Below are positions 17,519 through 25,482 of a stretch of 34,585 nucleotides of DNA, one piece after another (position 1 is the first letter of the stretch; each line of letters begins with the position of its first letter). This stretch comes from Candidatus Bathyarchaeota archaeon (GTDB lineage: Archaea > Thermoproteota > Bathyarchaeia > Bathyarchaeales > Bathycorpusculaceae). Location of the stretch: positions 1 through 34,585 of the forward strand of contig JALHSQ010000020.1 of the NCBI GenBank assembly GCA_022865885.1, read 5' to 3'. The notes under the pieces are model-generated. The model was not told the DNA's origin, did not search any database, and saw nothing but the letters and a program-made list of their open reading frames with translations. A program made the translations under genes and the position numbers.

Positions 17519-18145
17519 ATGCGGGTCATAATTCTCTCATGGGAGTACCCACCTAGAATAGTTGGACAACTTGCGAACTACGTGAAAACGCTGGCGGAGC
17601 AACTTACTAGAAGCGATGTCGACGTCTACGTTGTCACCTACCATGAATACTTGACTGGAGGACACGATGATCCAGAAGGGGTAAAAACTGTTAGAGTGAC
17701 CAACCCTGTGCGCACCCATATTGGTGTTCTAACATGGGTTTTGACTTTGAATCAGGAAGTTGAAAGGGCAGCCGCAAACATCTACTATAATGTGGATAGA
17801 CAAGTAGATCTGATGGATGTACATGATTGGCATTTCATTCCAGCCGCAGTGACTTTGAAAAGAGCACTCGGCATACCGTTTACTTACTCTGTCGAAAGCT
17901 TGGAAGATCAACGCTCTCGCGGCACAAACTCGCCTTTCAACATGGCAATTAAGAGCATTGAATTGCTTGGGATGTATGAGGCAAAGATGCTCCTGGTCAA
18001 ATCTGGCTGGATGGGAGATGAGATTTCCCGAACGTACAATGTACCGCCTGAGAAGATCAGAGTGATCTCACAAGAATCTGCGAGCCGGATTACGGACATC
18101 TTGGCAACCTACAGAAGCACTGCTGGAGGCACAAGTTCGAAATGA
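17519..18145 (+). CDS. Standalone N-terminal half of a glycogen-synthase-like glycosyltransferase, 208 aa
   Basis: Contains only the N-terminal Rossmann domain of a GT-B (GT4/GT5) glycosyltransferase. MRVIILSWEYPPRIVGQLAN aligns with the start of the downstream full-length gene (LNVVMLSWEFPPRIIGGISP), and VDLMDVHDWHF matches its IDVIHAHDWLV. The C-terminal nucleotide-sugar domain with the E-x7-E motif is absent. The glycine pair that contacts sugar nucleotide in the neighbour (IIGG) is IVGQ here. It is therefore unlikely to be catalytic alone. The stop overlaps the start of the next gene by 4 bases (ATGA), a sign of coupled translation and perhaps of a heteromeric enzyme. ATG 17519 is chosen because similarity begins there. 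Confidence 0.75.
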   Translation: MRVIILSWEYPPRIVGQLANYVKTLAEQLTRSDVDVYVVTYHEYLTGGHDDPEGVKTVRVTNPVRTHIGVLTWVLTLNQEVERAAANIYYNVDRQVDLMDVHDWHFIPAAVTLKRALGIPFTYSVESLEDQRSRGTNSPFNMAIKSIELLGMYEAKMLLVKSGWMGDEISRTYNVPPEKIRVISQESASRITDILATYRSTAGGTSSK

Positions 18146-19362
18146 GCCAAGATTTGAATGTTGTGATGTTGTCTTGGGAGTTCCCGCCTAGGATTATAGG
18201 TGGCATCTCTCCACATGTGCATTACTTGTCAAGAAGCTTGTCAAGAAAAGGCGTCAAAGTATACATAGTGACGTGCGATTTTCCTGGTGCGCCACAACAT
18301 GAAATCGTTGATGGCGCGGAGGTTTTCAGGATAGACTCGTATAAGAATCCCTCGCCAGATTTCGCAACATGGGTCTATCTGATGAATGTGAACATGCAGA
18401 AAGAGGCTGCTTCTCTCATTAGGAGCTTAGGAAACAAGATAGACGTTATTCACGCTCATGACTGGCTCGTCGCAACTGCAGGAATTGGCTTGAAACATGT
18501 GTTTAGAAAACCCCTATTTGCCACTATGCATTCGACAGAGATTGGTCGAAGAAATGGCATTCACTTTGATTATGAAAGAATGATACACGAAACAGAAGCA
18601 TGGTTGGCATACGAAGCATGGAAGGTCATATGCTGTAGTGATTACATGGTTTCACATGTTCAATGGGCTTTTGGCCTTCCTGCTGACAAATTAGTGATGG
18701 TTCCTAACGGCGTAAACTACGAAGTGTACTCAAAATATGAAAATGAGGATCTGACGCAGTTCAGAGGCAAGTTCGCGTTGCCAGAAGAAAAAATCGTGCT
18801 TTTTGTTGGCAGATTAGTGTACGAGAAAGGAATTCACGTCCTTGTAAACGCAGTACCGAAAATACTAGAGAAAACGAATGCGAAATTCGTGATCGTTGGT
18901 AATGGCTACATGAAGGAGCAACTTGCAGGTCTCGTCAAGAACATGGGACTAGCCCACAAGGTGCAGTTTACTGGATTCGTGGACGATGAAACACTTAGAA
19001 AATTGCAGAAATGCGCAAGTGTTTCCGTCGTGCCATCTCTTTTTGAACCATTTGGAATAGTAGCACTTGAAGCTATGGCCGCAAAGAGCCCAGTGGTGGT
19101 TTCAGACACAGGCGGTCTATCAGAGATCGTTGAACATGATGTTAGTGGTGTCAAGACCTATGTGAGCAACCCCGACTCTCTAGCATGGGGGATAACGAAA
19201 GTGTTGGTCGATGATGGATACGCGAATTGGCTGAGAAATAATGCCTATAAAAGAATCCAAGAAAAATACGATTGGGATAAAATAGCTCAACAAACCAAAG
19301 TCACCTACAGTTCCGTTCTAAGCGAATATTCAAAAAGCTTCTGGGCACAACAAATGGTTTAA
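18142..19362 (+). CDS. Glycogen-synthase-like glycosyltransferase (GT4/GT5)
   Basis: A full GT-B enzyme of 406 residues, probably extending alpha-glucan from a nucleotide sugar. The N-terminal domain has SWEFPPRIIGGISPHVHYLS and the C-terminal domain has LFVGRLVYEKGIHVLVNAV, then the E-x7-E signature in PSLFEPFGIVALEAMAAKSP and SDTGGLSEIV. It overlaps the half-length paralogue upstream by 4 bases. The context with GH57 supports a storage polysaccharide role, but GT4 enzymes acting on other sugars cannot be excluded. Confidence 0.88.
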   Translation: MSQDLNVVMLSWEFPPRIIGGISPHVHYLSRSLSRKGVKVYIVTCDFPGAPQHEIVDGAEVFRIDSYKNPSPDFATWVYLMNVNMQKEAASLIRSLGNKIDVIHAHDWLVATAGIGLKHVFRKPLFATMHSTEIGRRNGIHFDYERMIHETEAWLAYEAWKVICCSDYMVSHVQWAFGLPADKLVMVPNGVNYEVYSKYENEDLTQFRGKFALPEEKIVLFVGRLVYEKGIHVLVNAVPKILEKTNAKFVIVGNGYMKEQLAGLVKNMGLAHKVQFTGFVDDETLRKLQKCASVSVVPSLFEPFGIVALEAMAAKSPVVVSDTGGLSEIVEHDVSGVKTYVSNPDSLAWGITKVLVDDGYANWLRNNAYKRIQEKYDWDKIAQQTKVTYSSVLSEYSKSFWAQQMV

Positions 19363-19576
19363 AGAACACAAGAGCCAAAGAACCCTCTTCAGTGTTGCAA
19401 TCGAAACCATTTTCAATAATCGTCGCCCTTCAGTCTCGAATAGATCCTTGATAAAGCATCGAGATCAGTCAAGACAAGATAAATCCGTGGACGCTTACAA
19501 TGGTTATAGATGCATACACTAGATCAACTGAACCAAACATAATCTATTGTTTTGAGATGAAACGAGAAGAGCTATA

Positions 19577-20503
19577 TTAGGGATATTTCAGCTTTATTGC
19601 TTTGTCTTTGCAGGCATCGGCACATTTCATGCAGTAAATACATTCAGGGTCGCTGAATTTCTCCCACGGCAAATCCAGAATAGGAACTCGCATAGGGCAG
19701 GCGGTGACACACTGGCGACAGCCACCCTTGGCACATTTGACCGGGTCTCTGCGCAAACCGATGAAACTGAATCTGTTAAGGATTGCCATGATGGCACCGT
19801 GGGGACAGAGATATTTGCACCAACCTCTTGAAATGAATGATGCGAAAACGAGAACTCCGATCATGATTGCTAATTGAGCCCAGAAGAGGTAAGGTATATT
19901 CACAACGCCAGATAAAAGATCGAAGAAAGGCGTATTTGCAATGTTAATACGGAAATTCAGAACCATTTTGGGCAGAGTTGCAAGTAATGTTTCACTAGGG
20001 CTCAAAGCAGTAAACGGCGCCTTGGCAAAGGTACCTAACGCTTTCGCATAACCAGCCTCGACCCCCATAACTCTGGTTATGGAGAAAGTTGCACTTATAA
20101 ATAACGTTAGGCCAAGGATGAAATATTTCAAGTAGACCATGCTTTCGTGTGTCCTCACCGAAAGCTCTGTTTGCTTTCTCTTTATGAAGCCCAACAACTC
20201 CTGCACAAAACCAAATGGGCAAACCCAACCACACATTGACTTGCCTATCAATATTCCGACAATCAAAAACGAGGCAAACGCAAGCCATGGAAAAACTCCG
20301 TCATAGAACAAAAACTGCATTGCCGTAAAGGCATCACCTATAGTATTTGGTTGCAGTCCCCACGTCCACAGAACCGGAAACAAGAGTGACGAAGCACCCA
20401 AACCGAAAATCGCTGCACAGAAGAGTATGAAGGACAGGAATTGAACAATTCTCCGCGGTGCATTGTACGTGAGCAGGTACTCCTTGACGTTATCCCTCTT
20501 CAA
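19577..20503 (-). CDS. NapH-like membrane 4Fe-4S protein
   Basis: A membrane electron carrier. About four to five hydrophobic helices (near 18-44, 60-86, 120-145, 210-232) hold two CxxxCP motifs at loops (CGWVCPFG starting at C91, and CKYLCPHG), as in NapH/CcoG/NosR-type proteins. The C-terminal end has two ferredoxin-like clusters (CAKGGCRQCVTACP and CIYCMKCADACK). It is 308 residues. TTG 20501-20503 is supported by GGAAGAGGCGG directly upstream on the minus strand. No partner oxidoreductase is adjacent, so the electron donor and acceptor are unknown. Confidence 0.85.
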   Translation of the reverse strand: MKRDNVKEYLLTYNAPRRIVQFLSFILFCAAIFGLGASSLLFPVLWTWGLQPNTIGDAFTAMQFLFYDGVFPWLAFASFLIVGILIGKSMCGWVCPFGFVQELLGFIKRKQTELSVRTHESMVYLKYFILGLTLFISATFSITRVMGVEAGYAKALGTFAKAPFTALSPSETLLATLPKMVLNFRINIANTPFFDLLSGVVNIPYLFWAQLAIMIGVLVFASFISRGWCKYLCPHGAIMAILNRFSFIGLRRDPVKCAKGGCRQCVTACPMRVPILDLPWEKFSDPECIYCMKCADACKDKAIKLKYP

Positions 20504-20911
20504 CTTTCCGCCTCTTCCATGCGATTAATGAAGGACTAAGTTATTTGTGTTCCGATACTTTAACGTTTTCTGTGTAAACTTTTGGCGCAATCGATAGCCC
20601 AAGCTTTCACGTTGGTCTAAGTGTAGAAACCTCTGTTCTATTGAAGAGTGTTGATTGATTTCCCACAAACATGGGACAACAAAGCGATGTGGTTGAACAC
20701 TTATTTCAAGCTGATCTACTACAATTAGATATTATCAGTCACATGGGTAGCGAATGCATCTTGCTGCATACTCATATCTCACCATCATAATCGAAGAGTC
20801 GAAGAGAAGACTACTTGGATGATTGCGACACGAACCGGCAGTTTTTCTGCAAGTTTGCTATTTTCAAGGGGGAGGTTGAACAGGAAATCAAGATTAGCTT
20901 GCGATGAAGTA
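20504..20911. other. Intergenic region of about 400 bp with no convincing gene
   Basis: A+T-rich spacer between the start of the NapH-like gene and the end of the unknown minus-strand gene. It contains a weak TCCCA-CAAACA-TGGGA hairpin near 20661-20676 and a 39-codon open frame (20671-20790) without a ribosome site. I see no RNA gene. Confidence 0.5.
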
Positions 20912-21253
20912 TCAGGCTCTTTGCAACAGACATTTCACTTGATCAGCAAAGCCAGAATCACTGGATGCCCTTCGTGGTTCAGATTCAAGTAACAGATCAT
21001 GGTCTGAATATACGTTCGTTAGGATCTCACGTTCAACTACATTGGCACCAGAATTTAGGAACGCTTCAAGTCCTTTTGCAAAAATATCGATTCTTTCAAC
21101 TATTTCATCATGTTTTAGCGAATAGTTGTGTTCCATATATTTGTAGATCAGTTGTGTTGCCTCTCGGCCGAAAACATGAGTTAGAACGCGGTCTATGACC
21201 CTTGAGATTTGCTCTTCCTTCTTGTTTGTCGAGGTGTGTTTTTGATTTCCCAT
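20912..21253 (-). CDS. Small helical unknown protein (possibly NitrOD5-like), about 113 aa
   Basis: An all-helical soluble protein. After a polar N-terminus (MGNQKHTSTNKKEEQ), the core reads IDRVLTHVFGREATQLIYKYMEHNYSLKHDEI, VERIDIFAKGLEAFLNSGANVVEREILTNVYS. The pattern 'IYxYxExxYSLKxxEI ... FxxGLExFxxxGAxVxExxILxxLY' recurs in short archaeal proteins I have seen labelled as NitrOD5-type or hypothetical. I offer that only as a weak suggestion. ATG 21251-21253 is preferred over TTG 21266-21268. It lies 84 bp or more after the endonuclease Q stop on the same strand and has its own A+T-rich promoter region. The function is unknown. Confidence 0.6.
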   Translation of the reverse strand: MGNQKHTSTNKKEEQISRVIDRVLTHVFGREATQLIYKYMEHNYSLKHDEIVERIDIFAKGLEAFLNSGANVVEREILTNVYSDHDLLLESEPRRASSDSGFADQVKCLLQRA

Positions 21254-21352
21254 GGTGATGCACTGCAAATATATCGTTTATATTGCGATTTAATAAACAT
21301 TGTCGTATATCTGTAATACACGGATACACGTTGGGAGTGTTAGAACCCATCA

Positions 21353-22654
21353 CTACATGAAGTCAGCAAGATTCTTCTGTTTAACTCTTCCTCGAGTATC
21401 ATCCCTGACAGCGTCTTCGTCAGTAATAACGAGTTTTCCATAAACGCCATCATAGCCTGGCGACACCTTGGCCTGACCTGCTCTAACCTTAACGATAGCG
21501 TCAGCGATTCTACCACCGGCAACCACGTCTAGGCCATCTCTTGGCGCATTAATCAACACAGTGTACTCATCACCAAATCGTTCAATAAGCGAATTGTATA
21601 TGCTCCAAACCCTTTGAACAGACGGAGACTCAACACCCACTACGGTCGCAATGATTTCAGAAAGAGGAAGCAGACGCATGAACCCAACGGCATTTTCCGG
21701 AATAAAATTCGCTGGCCGGTCGGCTAGTTCTTCAACTCGTTGTTCAACACCCACTGTGAGTTTTCTGCGACAAACAGGGCAAATGTTGCCAAGTCTTATT
21801 GCATCCTGTGGAGAAAGTGCTACGTGGCAATTCCTGTGACCGGTCCAGTGATATTTCCCGTATGCTGGATCAGTTTCTATAGTGAATTTGAGACGAGTCT
21901 TATCTTTGCGACGAATGATATCGATGATCTCAGCGTAGTTTATCGTTCCTAGTTCAAAGACGTTCGCTTCTCTCCCAATTCGCCACGGCCAGAAACTGTG
22001 ACTGTCACTGTTTGAAAGTAATGTAAATCGGTCTAATTTGCTCAGCCGCCAATTCATGGGAGGATCTGATGAAAGCCCCGTTTCCAAAGCGTGAATATGT
22101 TTTGTCATGTCTTGATAACATTCTTCAATACTGTTGAAGCCGCTAAATGCGCCTAGTATGCTGAACCAGGGAGTCCAAGCGTGTGCTGGAAAGATCAAGT
22201 TCTCGCCTGAGACTTCCATGATCTCCTCAACCAAGCAGGACGCGTTCATGTTCAAAGTTGGTCTACCATCAGCTTCGAGGTTGCCATATTTTGAGAGTCT
22301 ATCGTTGAGTTGAAGGGCAGTTTCGATATTAGGAGTCAGGACAACATGGTGAACCTTTCTGACTTCATTTTCAAACGTGAAAATGGTGCTTACTTCTGCC
22401 GTCAGCATGAAACGAACTGGTGAACCATGTTTTCCCGCGACCGTGTAGAGATCTGTATCAGGTTCTCGAATCAGGTCATTTTGCAGTTCTACGAGCCACT
22501 TTGGATGTGTAAAATCTCCTGTCCCGACAAGGTTTAAGCCTTTGATTTTCGCAAACTTAGCTATTTCGCCAATGCACATCTTCTCGCTAGTCGCCCGGCT
22601 ATAGTGGCTGTGAACATGCAGGTCAGCGATCACCCTCAAGTCTTTCACAACCAT
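21353..22654 (-). CDS. Endonuclease Q (PHP-domain DNA repair nuclease)
   Basis: Cleaves DNA 5' of deaminated or damaged bases (uracil, hypoxanthine, abasic sites). It was first described in Thermococcales. The PHP metal site opens with ADLHVHSHYSRATSEKM, then GTGDFTHPKW. The conserved HAWTPWFSILGAFSGF and LSNSDSHSFWPWRIGREANV blocks identify EndoQ rather than a generic PHP phosphatase. A zinc-finger insertion has H-x4-H-x3-C-H and a C-x2-C pair (ICPVCRRKL). About 433 residues, normal for the family. The exact start is uncertain: ATG 22654, TTG 22669 or GTG further in, with no clear ribosome site for any. Confidence 0.9.
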   Translation of the reverse strand: MVVKDLRVIADLHVHSHYSRATSEKMCIGEIAKFAKIKGLNLVGTGDFTHPKWLVELQNDLIREPDTDLYTVAGKHGSPVRFMLTAEVSTIFTFENEVRKVHHVVLTPNIETALQLNDRLSKYGNLEADGRPTLNMNASCLVEEIMEVSGENLIFPAHAWTPWFSILGAFSGFNSIEECYQDMTKHIHALETGLSSDPPMNWRLSKLDRFTLLSNSDSHSFWPWRIGREANVFELGTINYAEIIDIIRRKDKTRLKFTIETDPAYGKYHWTGHRNCHVALSPQDAIRLGNICPVCRRKLTVGVEQRVEELADRPANFIPENAVGFMRLLPLSEIIATVVGVESPSVQRVWSIYNSLIERFGDEYTVLINAPRDGLDVVAGGRIADAIVKVRAGQAKVSPGYDGVYGKLVITDEDAVRDDTRGRVKQKNLADFM

Positions 22655-22833
22655 CCATTTCTTTACCAACGCGCTTTTCAGGGCTTATGAGAAGCATGTT
22701 GAAATACTCCTATTATATCGAAAGGCGTTGCATCCAATTGGCTATTCTCTTGGAACTGCAAGATGAAAGCCCACCCTCCGTCTCAATTGATCTTAAAACT
22801 CGTACTTAAAGAGGTTGTTATAGCGAGCATCAA

Positions 22834-22841
22834 GCTTAAAT
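22834..22841 (+). promoter_or_regulatory. TATA box candidate for the polyferredoxin gene
   Basis: GCTTAAAT lies 42 bp before GAGAGGATC (ribosome site, 22876-22884) and 55 bp before a TTG at 22889. The identical octamer sits at the same spacing before the Cys-repeat gene at 23586. Confidence 0.45.
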
Positions 22842-22900
22842 CAAGCCCAACATAAAGGAAAACTGCGTTAGTTTTGAGAGGATCAAAGTTGACAACTTAA

Positions 22901-23467
22901 AATGAACCAATCTGGATCGCAAGAGAACTCTCAAAATGCAGTGGTTGCAGAAAATGCGAGATCGAATGCTCACTCGCTCATGAAAACCGCATATGGTCGG
23001 AAGCCTCAAGAGTAAGAGTCTTCATGCTCGTTCCTGGACTCGAATTTCCACATTTATGCGTTCAATGTCAAGATTACCCATGTGTGAAAACATGCCCAGT
23101 CAGAGCACTCTCAGTGAGTAAAAAAACGGGCGCGGTGATAGTGAAGACTCAGAAATGCACAGCGTGTGGAAAGTGCATAAATGCTTGCCCAGGCAGAATC
23201 CCACATATGCACCCGACAGGACTACTGGGTGGTCCAGATTTCAAGTGGAGTCCGAAAATCCATGACGAAAACCCGCAAAGATTCTATGAGCCATTACCAT
23301 CAGGCCCATATATGGGGAAAACCGTTGATAGAGCAAAAGTGAAAGAAGACAGAAGCAGATACTATAGAGAAGCAGGCTGGGATGAAAATGGCGTGCCCAA
23401 AACTGAGACCCTCAGAGAACTCGAATTGGAGAATATTGACGAGAGCCTGAAGAAACTGCGCCGATAG
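22901..23467 (+). CDS. Polyferredoxin (three 4Fe-4S motifs) with an aldehyde-oxidoreductase-like tail; 5' end interrupted
   Basis: An electron-transfer protein with CSGCRKCEIEC, CVQCQDYPCVKTCP and CTACGKCINACP, the arrangement of ferredoxin subunits that serve aldehyde:ferredoxin and related oxidoreductases. After the clusters the C-terminus reads RYYREAGWDENGVPKTETLR, which matches the extreme C-terminus of the AOR catalytic subunit ('YYxxRGWDxxGxP...L..L') although no AOR domain is present. The clusters begin in a frame (NEPIWIARELSKCSGC) with no ATG, GTG or TTG between the upstream TAA (22898-22900) and the first Cys. A TATA box and GAGAGG site point to TTG 22889, which gives M-T-T-stop. 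One base change (TAA to a sense codon), or a one-base insertion after the ATG at 22902, would restore the gene. Translation from ATG 23024 would lose the first cluster. Confidence 0.7.
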   Translation, partial: NEPIWIARELSKCSGCRKCEIECSLAHENRIWSEASRVRVFMLVPGLEFPHLCVQCQDYPCVKTCPVRALSVSKKTGAVIVKTQKCTACGKCINACPGRIPHMHPTGLLGGPDFKWSPKIHDENPQRFYEPLPSGPYMGKTVDRAKVKEDRSRYYREAGWDENGVPKTETLRELELENIDESLKKLRR

Positions 23468-23531
23468 ATTGCAGAACACAATAACTCACTTCAGAGAAAC
23501 ATTATTGACGCGCCAATACACAGAGTCAATG

Positions 23532-23540
23532 CTTAAATAA
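23532..23540 (+). promoter_or_regulatory. TATA box candidate for the Cys-repeat gene
   Basis: CTTAAATAA, part of GCTTAAATAA (23531-23540), lies about 41 bp before AAGGAAGTGGG (23571-23581) and 54 bp before the TTG at 23586. Confidence 0.45.
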
Positions 23541-23585
23541 CAAAATCTTGTACACTATAGACATTCAATCAAGGAAGTGGGAAAT

Positions 23586-23915
23586 TTGAGTGAACAAAAA
23601 AAGTGGGCTGAGAAACTGAGTTCCCAGTGTGGTCTAAGCGCAGCCTTCTTGAAGGACATATTGGAGGAATTGAGTGAAAGCTGCTATGGAGATGCAGGCA
23701 CCTCAAGAGATGTGATCGAAGAACTTACGTCAAGCTGTCATTTAAACGAAGAAGAGCTGCGAAAATTCGTTAAGGATGTCTCAAAGAGTTGCCCCATAGA
23801 TGCGAAAAAACTGCAGGCTGAAGTTGCCAAAGCAAAGGGAAAGAAGAACCTTGCGTTCCAAGCAATAGATAACGCTGGACCAAGAAGTGTGTCAGACCGC
23901 GGTGGTGTCCGGTAG
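23586..23915 (+). CDS. Small protein with four tandem 18-residue cysteine repeats, 109 aa
   Basis: I do not recognise a family. From residue 12 to 83 the sequence divides exactly into four 18-residue units, each with a Ser/Thr at position 1 and a Cys at position 4: SSQCGLSAAFLKDILEEL, SESCYGDAGTSRDVIEEL, TSSCHLNEEELRKFVKDV, SKSCPIDAKKLQAEVAKA. Cys 15, 33, 51 and 69 are therefore spaced 18 apart, with hydrophobic positions 15 and 18 conserved. Four such Cys could bind a metal or cluster, or form disulfides. A basic tail follows (KGKKNLAFQ...DRGGVR). TTG 23586 is chosen because GGAAGTGGG is well spaced; GTG 23577 is the alternative. It lies 118 bp after the polyferredoxin and shares its promoter layout, which suggests a redox role. 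Confidence 0.7.
   Translation: MSEQKKWAEKLSSQCGLSAAFLKDILEELSESCYGDAGTSRDVIEELTSSCHLNEEELRKFVKDVSKSCPIDAKKLQAEVAKAKGKKNLAFQAIDNAGPRSVSDRGGVR
23619..23834 (+). repeat. Four 54-bp coding repeats (18-residue Cys units)
   Basis: The four protein units of the Cys-repeat gene occupy 23619-23672, 23673-23726, 23727-23780 and 23781-23834. The repeat is clear at protein level but strongly diverged at DNA level, so the duplication is old. Confidence 0.65.
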
Positions 23916-24053
23916 CGAAAACAGCATTGTTCCGTTTATCTTTCTGATCGAATGAGTTGTGGCTACGTAGAGCTATCTAGATAAAGTTTAGAGATTATTG
24001 TCAGAGACTACATTCTCGCATTCACTCAACTGCCAAAGAAGAGAAAACTAAAG

Positions 24054-25247
24054 CTAGATTATGTGAAGCTCTTTTCCGATCTTTTCAAGAGCTCCTATTG
24101 CAAAGTCCAAGTCTTTCCGTGTCAAAGCAGCGTTCATTATAGTTCTTATTCGTGCCTTGTCCCTGGCTACCATCGGAAAAACGATTGGCAACGCAAAGAC
24201 ACCTTCTTCGAAAAGCCTTGCGCTCAATTTCTTCGCAATACCGCTTTCTCCAACCATAACAGGTGTTATTGGCGTCTCACTTCTTCCTATGTCGAAACCT
24301 AGGTCTTTCATGGTTTTCTTGAAGTACTTGGTGTGCTCCCACAATGTACGAACGTGTTGGGGTTCGCTTTCCAAGACATCAATAGCTGCTATGCAAGCCG
24401 CTGCAACTGCAGGCGGATGTGAACCGCTGAGAAGCCATGTTCGGGACTTGTTGTATGCAAAATTGACTAGGCTTCTTGAACCTGAGACGTGCCCACCTAC
24501 TACACCGAAAGCTTTTGAGAATGTACCCATCTCCACATGGACTCTGTCTCGGTTGAGCTTGAAATGTGAAACAATGCCTCTACCGCCTTCTCCAAGCACG
24601 CCTTCGCCGTGAGCGTCGTCTACATAAACCATTGCACCGTGCTCTGCTGCTGCCTTAGCTACGCCGTCCAAAGGTGCTATGTCGCCATCCATTGAGAAAA
24701 CGCCGTCAGTGATTATCAGAATCCGTCTATATGGTGGAGAGTGTTTTTCCGCTTCCTCCAAGACGTGATGTAGATCCTGCACGTCTAAGTGTTTGTAAAC
24801 TGCTCGCTCAGCATGGGATAATCTGACGCCGTCGATTATGCTGCCGTGATTCAGTTCGTCACTTATTATGAGGTCGTCTTTTCCGGCTAATTGAGGAATT
24901 AAGCCTGCGTTGGCTGCGAATCCTGTTTGATATACTAGTGAAGCTTCTGCATGCTTGAAGCGTGCAAGTCGTTTTTCAAGTTCCATATGTATATCCATGG
25001 TTCCTGCAATGGGTCGTACTGAACCAGAGCCAGCTCCATGAGTTTGAACCGCTTTGACCGCTGCCTCTTTTAAATGTTGGTGGTTGCTGAGGCCCAAATA
25101 GTTGTTGGAACAGAACATCAATACCTTTTTTCCGTCAACATTGCACCATGGGGTGCTTGGCCCGCCCAAAACTCGGAGTTTCCAGTCAAGTTCACTTTTA
25201 ACCAGGTCTTCATATTCTTCTCGTAAGAAGGATGTTGGGTTTCGCAT
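24054..25247 (-). CDS. kbl: 2-Amino-3-ketobutyrate CoA ligase (glycine C-acetyltransferase)
   Basis: A PLP enzyme that splits 2-amino-3-ketobutyrate with CoA into glycine and acetyl-CoA, the second step of threonine degradation. Conserved blocks: MFCSNNYLGLSNHQHLKEAA, GAGSGSVRPIAGTMDIHMEL, SDELNHGSIIDGVRLS, the cofactor Asp/His region VYVDDAHGEGVLGEGGRG and the PLP lysine in GTFSKAFGVVGGH. From ATG 25245-25247 the product is 397 residues, the family norm. AAGAGGTT lies 9 bases before this ATG. A longer frame reaches GTG 25322, but the extra 25 residues are Lys-rich and outside the family length. The threonine dehydrogenase gene is upstream on the same strand. Confidence 0.93.
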   Translation of the reverse strand: MRNPTSFLREEYEDLVKSELDWKLRVLGGPSTPWCNVDGKKVLMFCSNNYLGLSNHQHLKEAAVKAVQTHGAGSGSVRPIAGTMDIHMELEKRLARFKHAEASLVYQTGFAANAGLIPQLAGKDDLIISDELNHGSIIDGVRLSHAERAVYKHLDVQDLHHVLEEAEKHSPPYRRILIITDGVFSMDGDIAPLDGVAKAAAEHGAMVYVDDAHGEGVLGEGGRGIVSHFKLNRDRVHVEMGTFSKAFGVVGGHVSGSRSLVNFAYNKSRTWLLSGSHPPAVAAACIAAIDVLESEPQHVRTLWEHTKYFKKTMKDLGFDIGRSETPITPVMVGESGIAKKLSARLFEEGVFALPIVFPMVARDKARIRTIMNAALTRKDLDFAIGALEKIGKELHII

Positions 25248-25482
25248 GATGTTGAACCTCTTTTTTCCTATTGAGGAGTTCACTCTCTTAAAACCCTTTT
25301 TCTCATCTGTTTTCGTTTTCACATGTTGCCACTATTGTCTTTCCAGAAGGGATACCATCTGATTAAGACATGTGAAATCTACAAGATCATTGTGTAAACA
25401 GAATCTCGCAGTGTGTATGGAATGAACAGTGGGAAACTGCACTACTTATGATCTTGCGTGGATTTAATGCTTCATGGTTTCC

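Noticed and set aside
20671-20790. 39-residue open frame in the spacer after the NapH-like gene
   Set aside because: No ribosome site or TATA element at useful spacing, and the length is within chance for this interval.
22687-22809. 40-residue open frame diverging from endonuclease Q
   Set aside because: The protein sequence looks plausible (RCIQLAILLELQDESPPSVS), but there is no ribosome site and it sits where the endonuclease Q promoter should be. Not enough to call.
23024-23467. Ferredoxin starting at ATG 23024
   Set aside because: The same frame upstream encodes a perfect first 4Fe-4S motif (CSGCRKCEIEC), so a start here would be an artefact of the interrupted 5' end.
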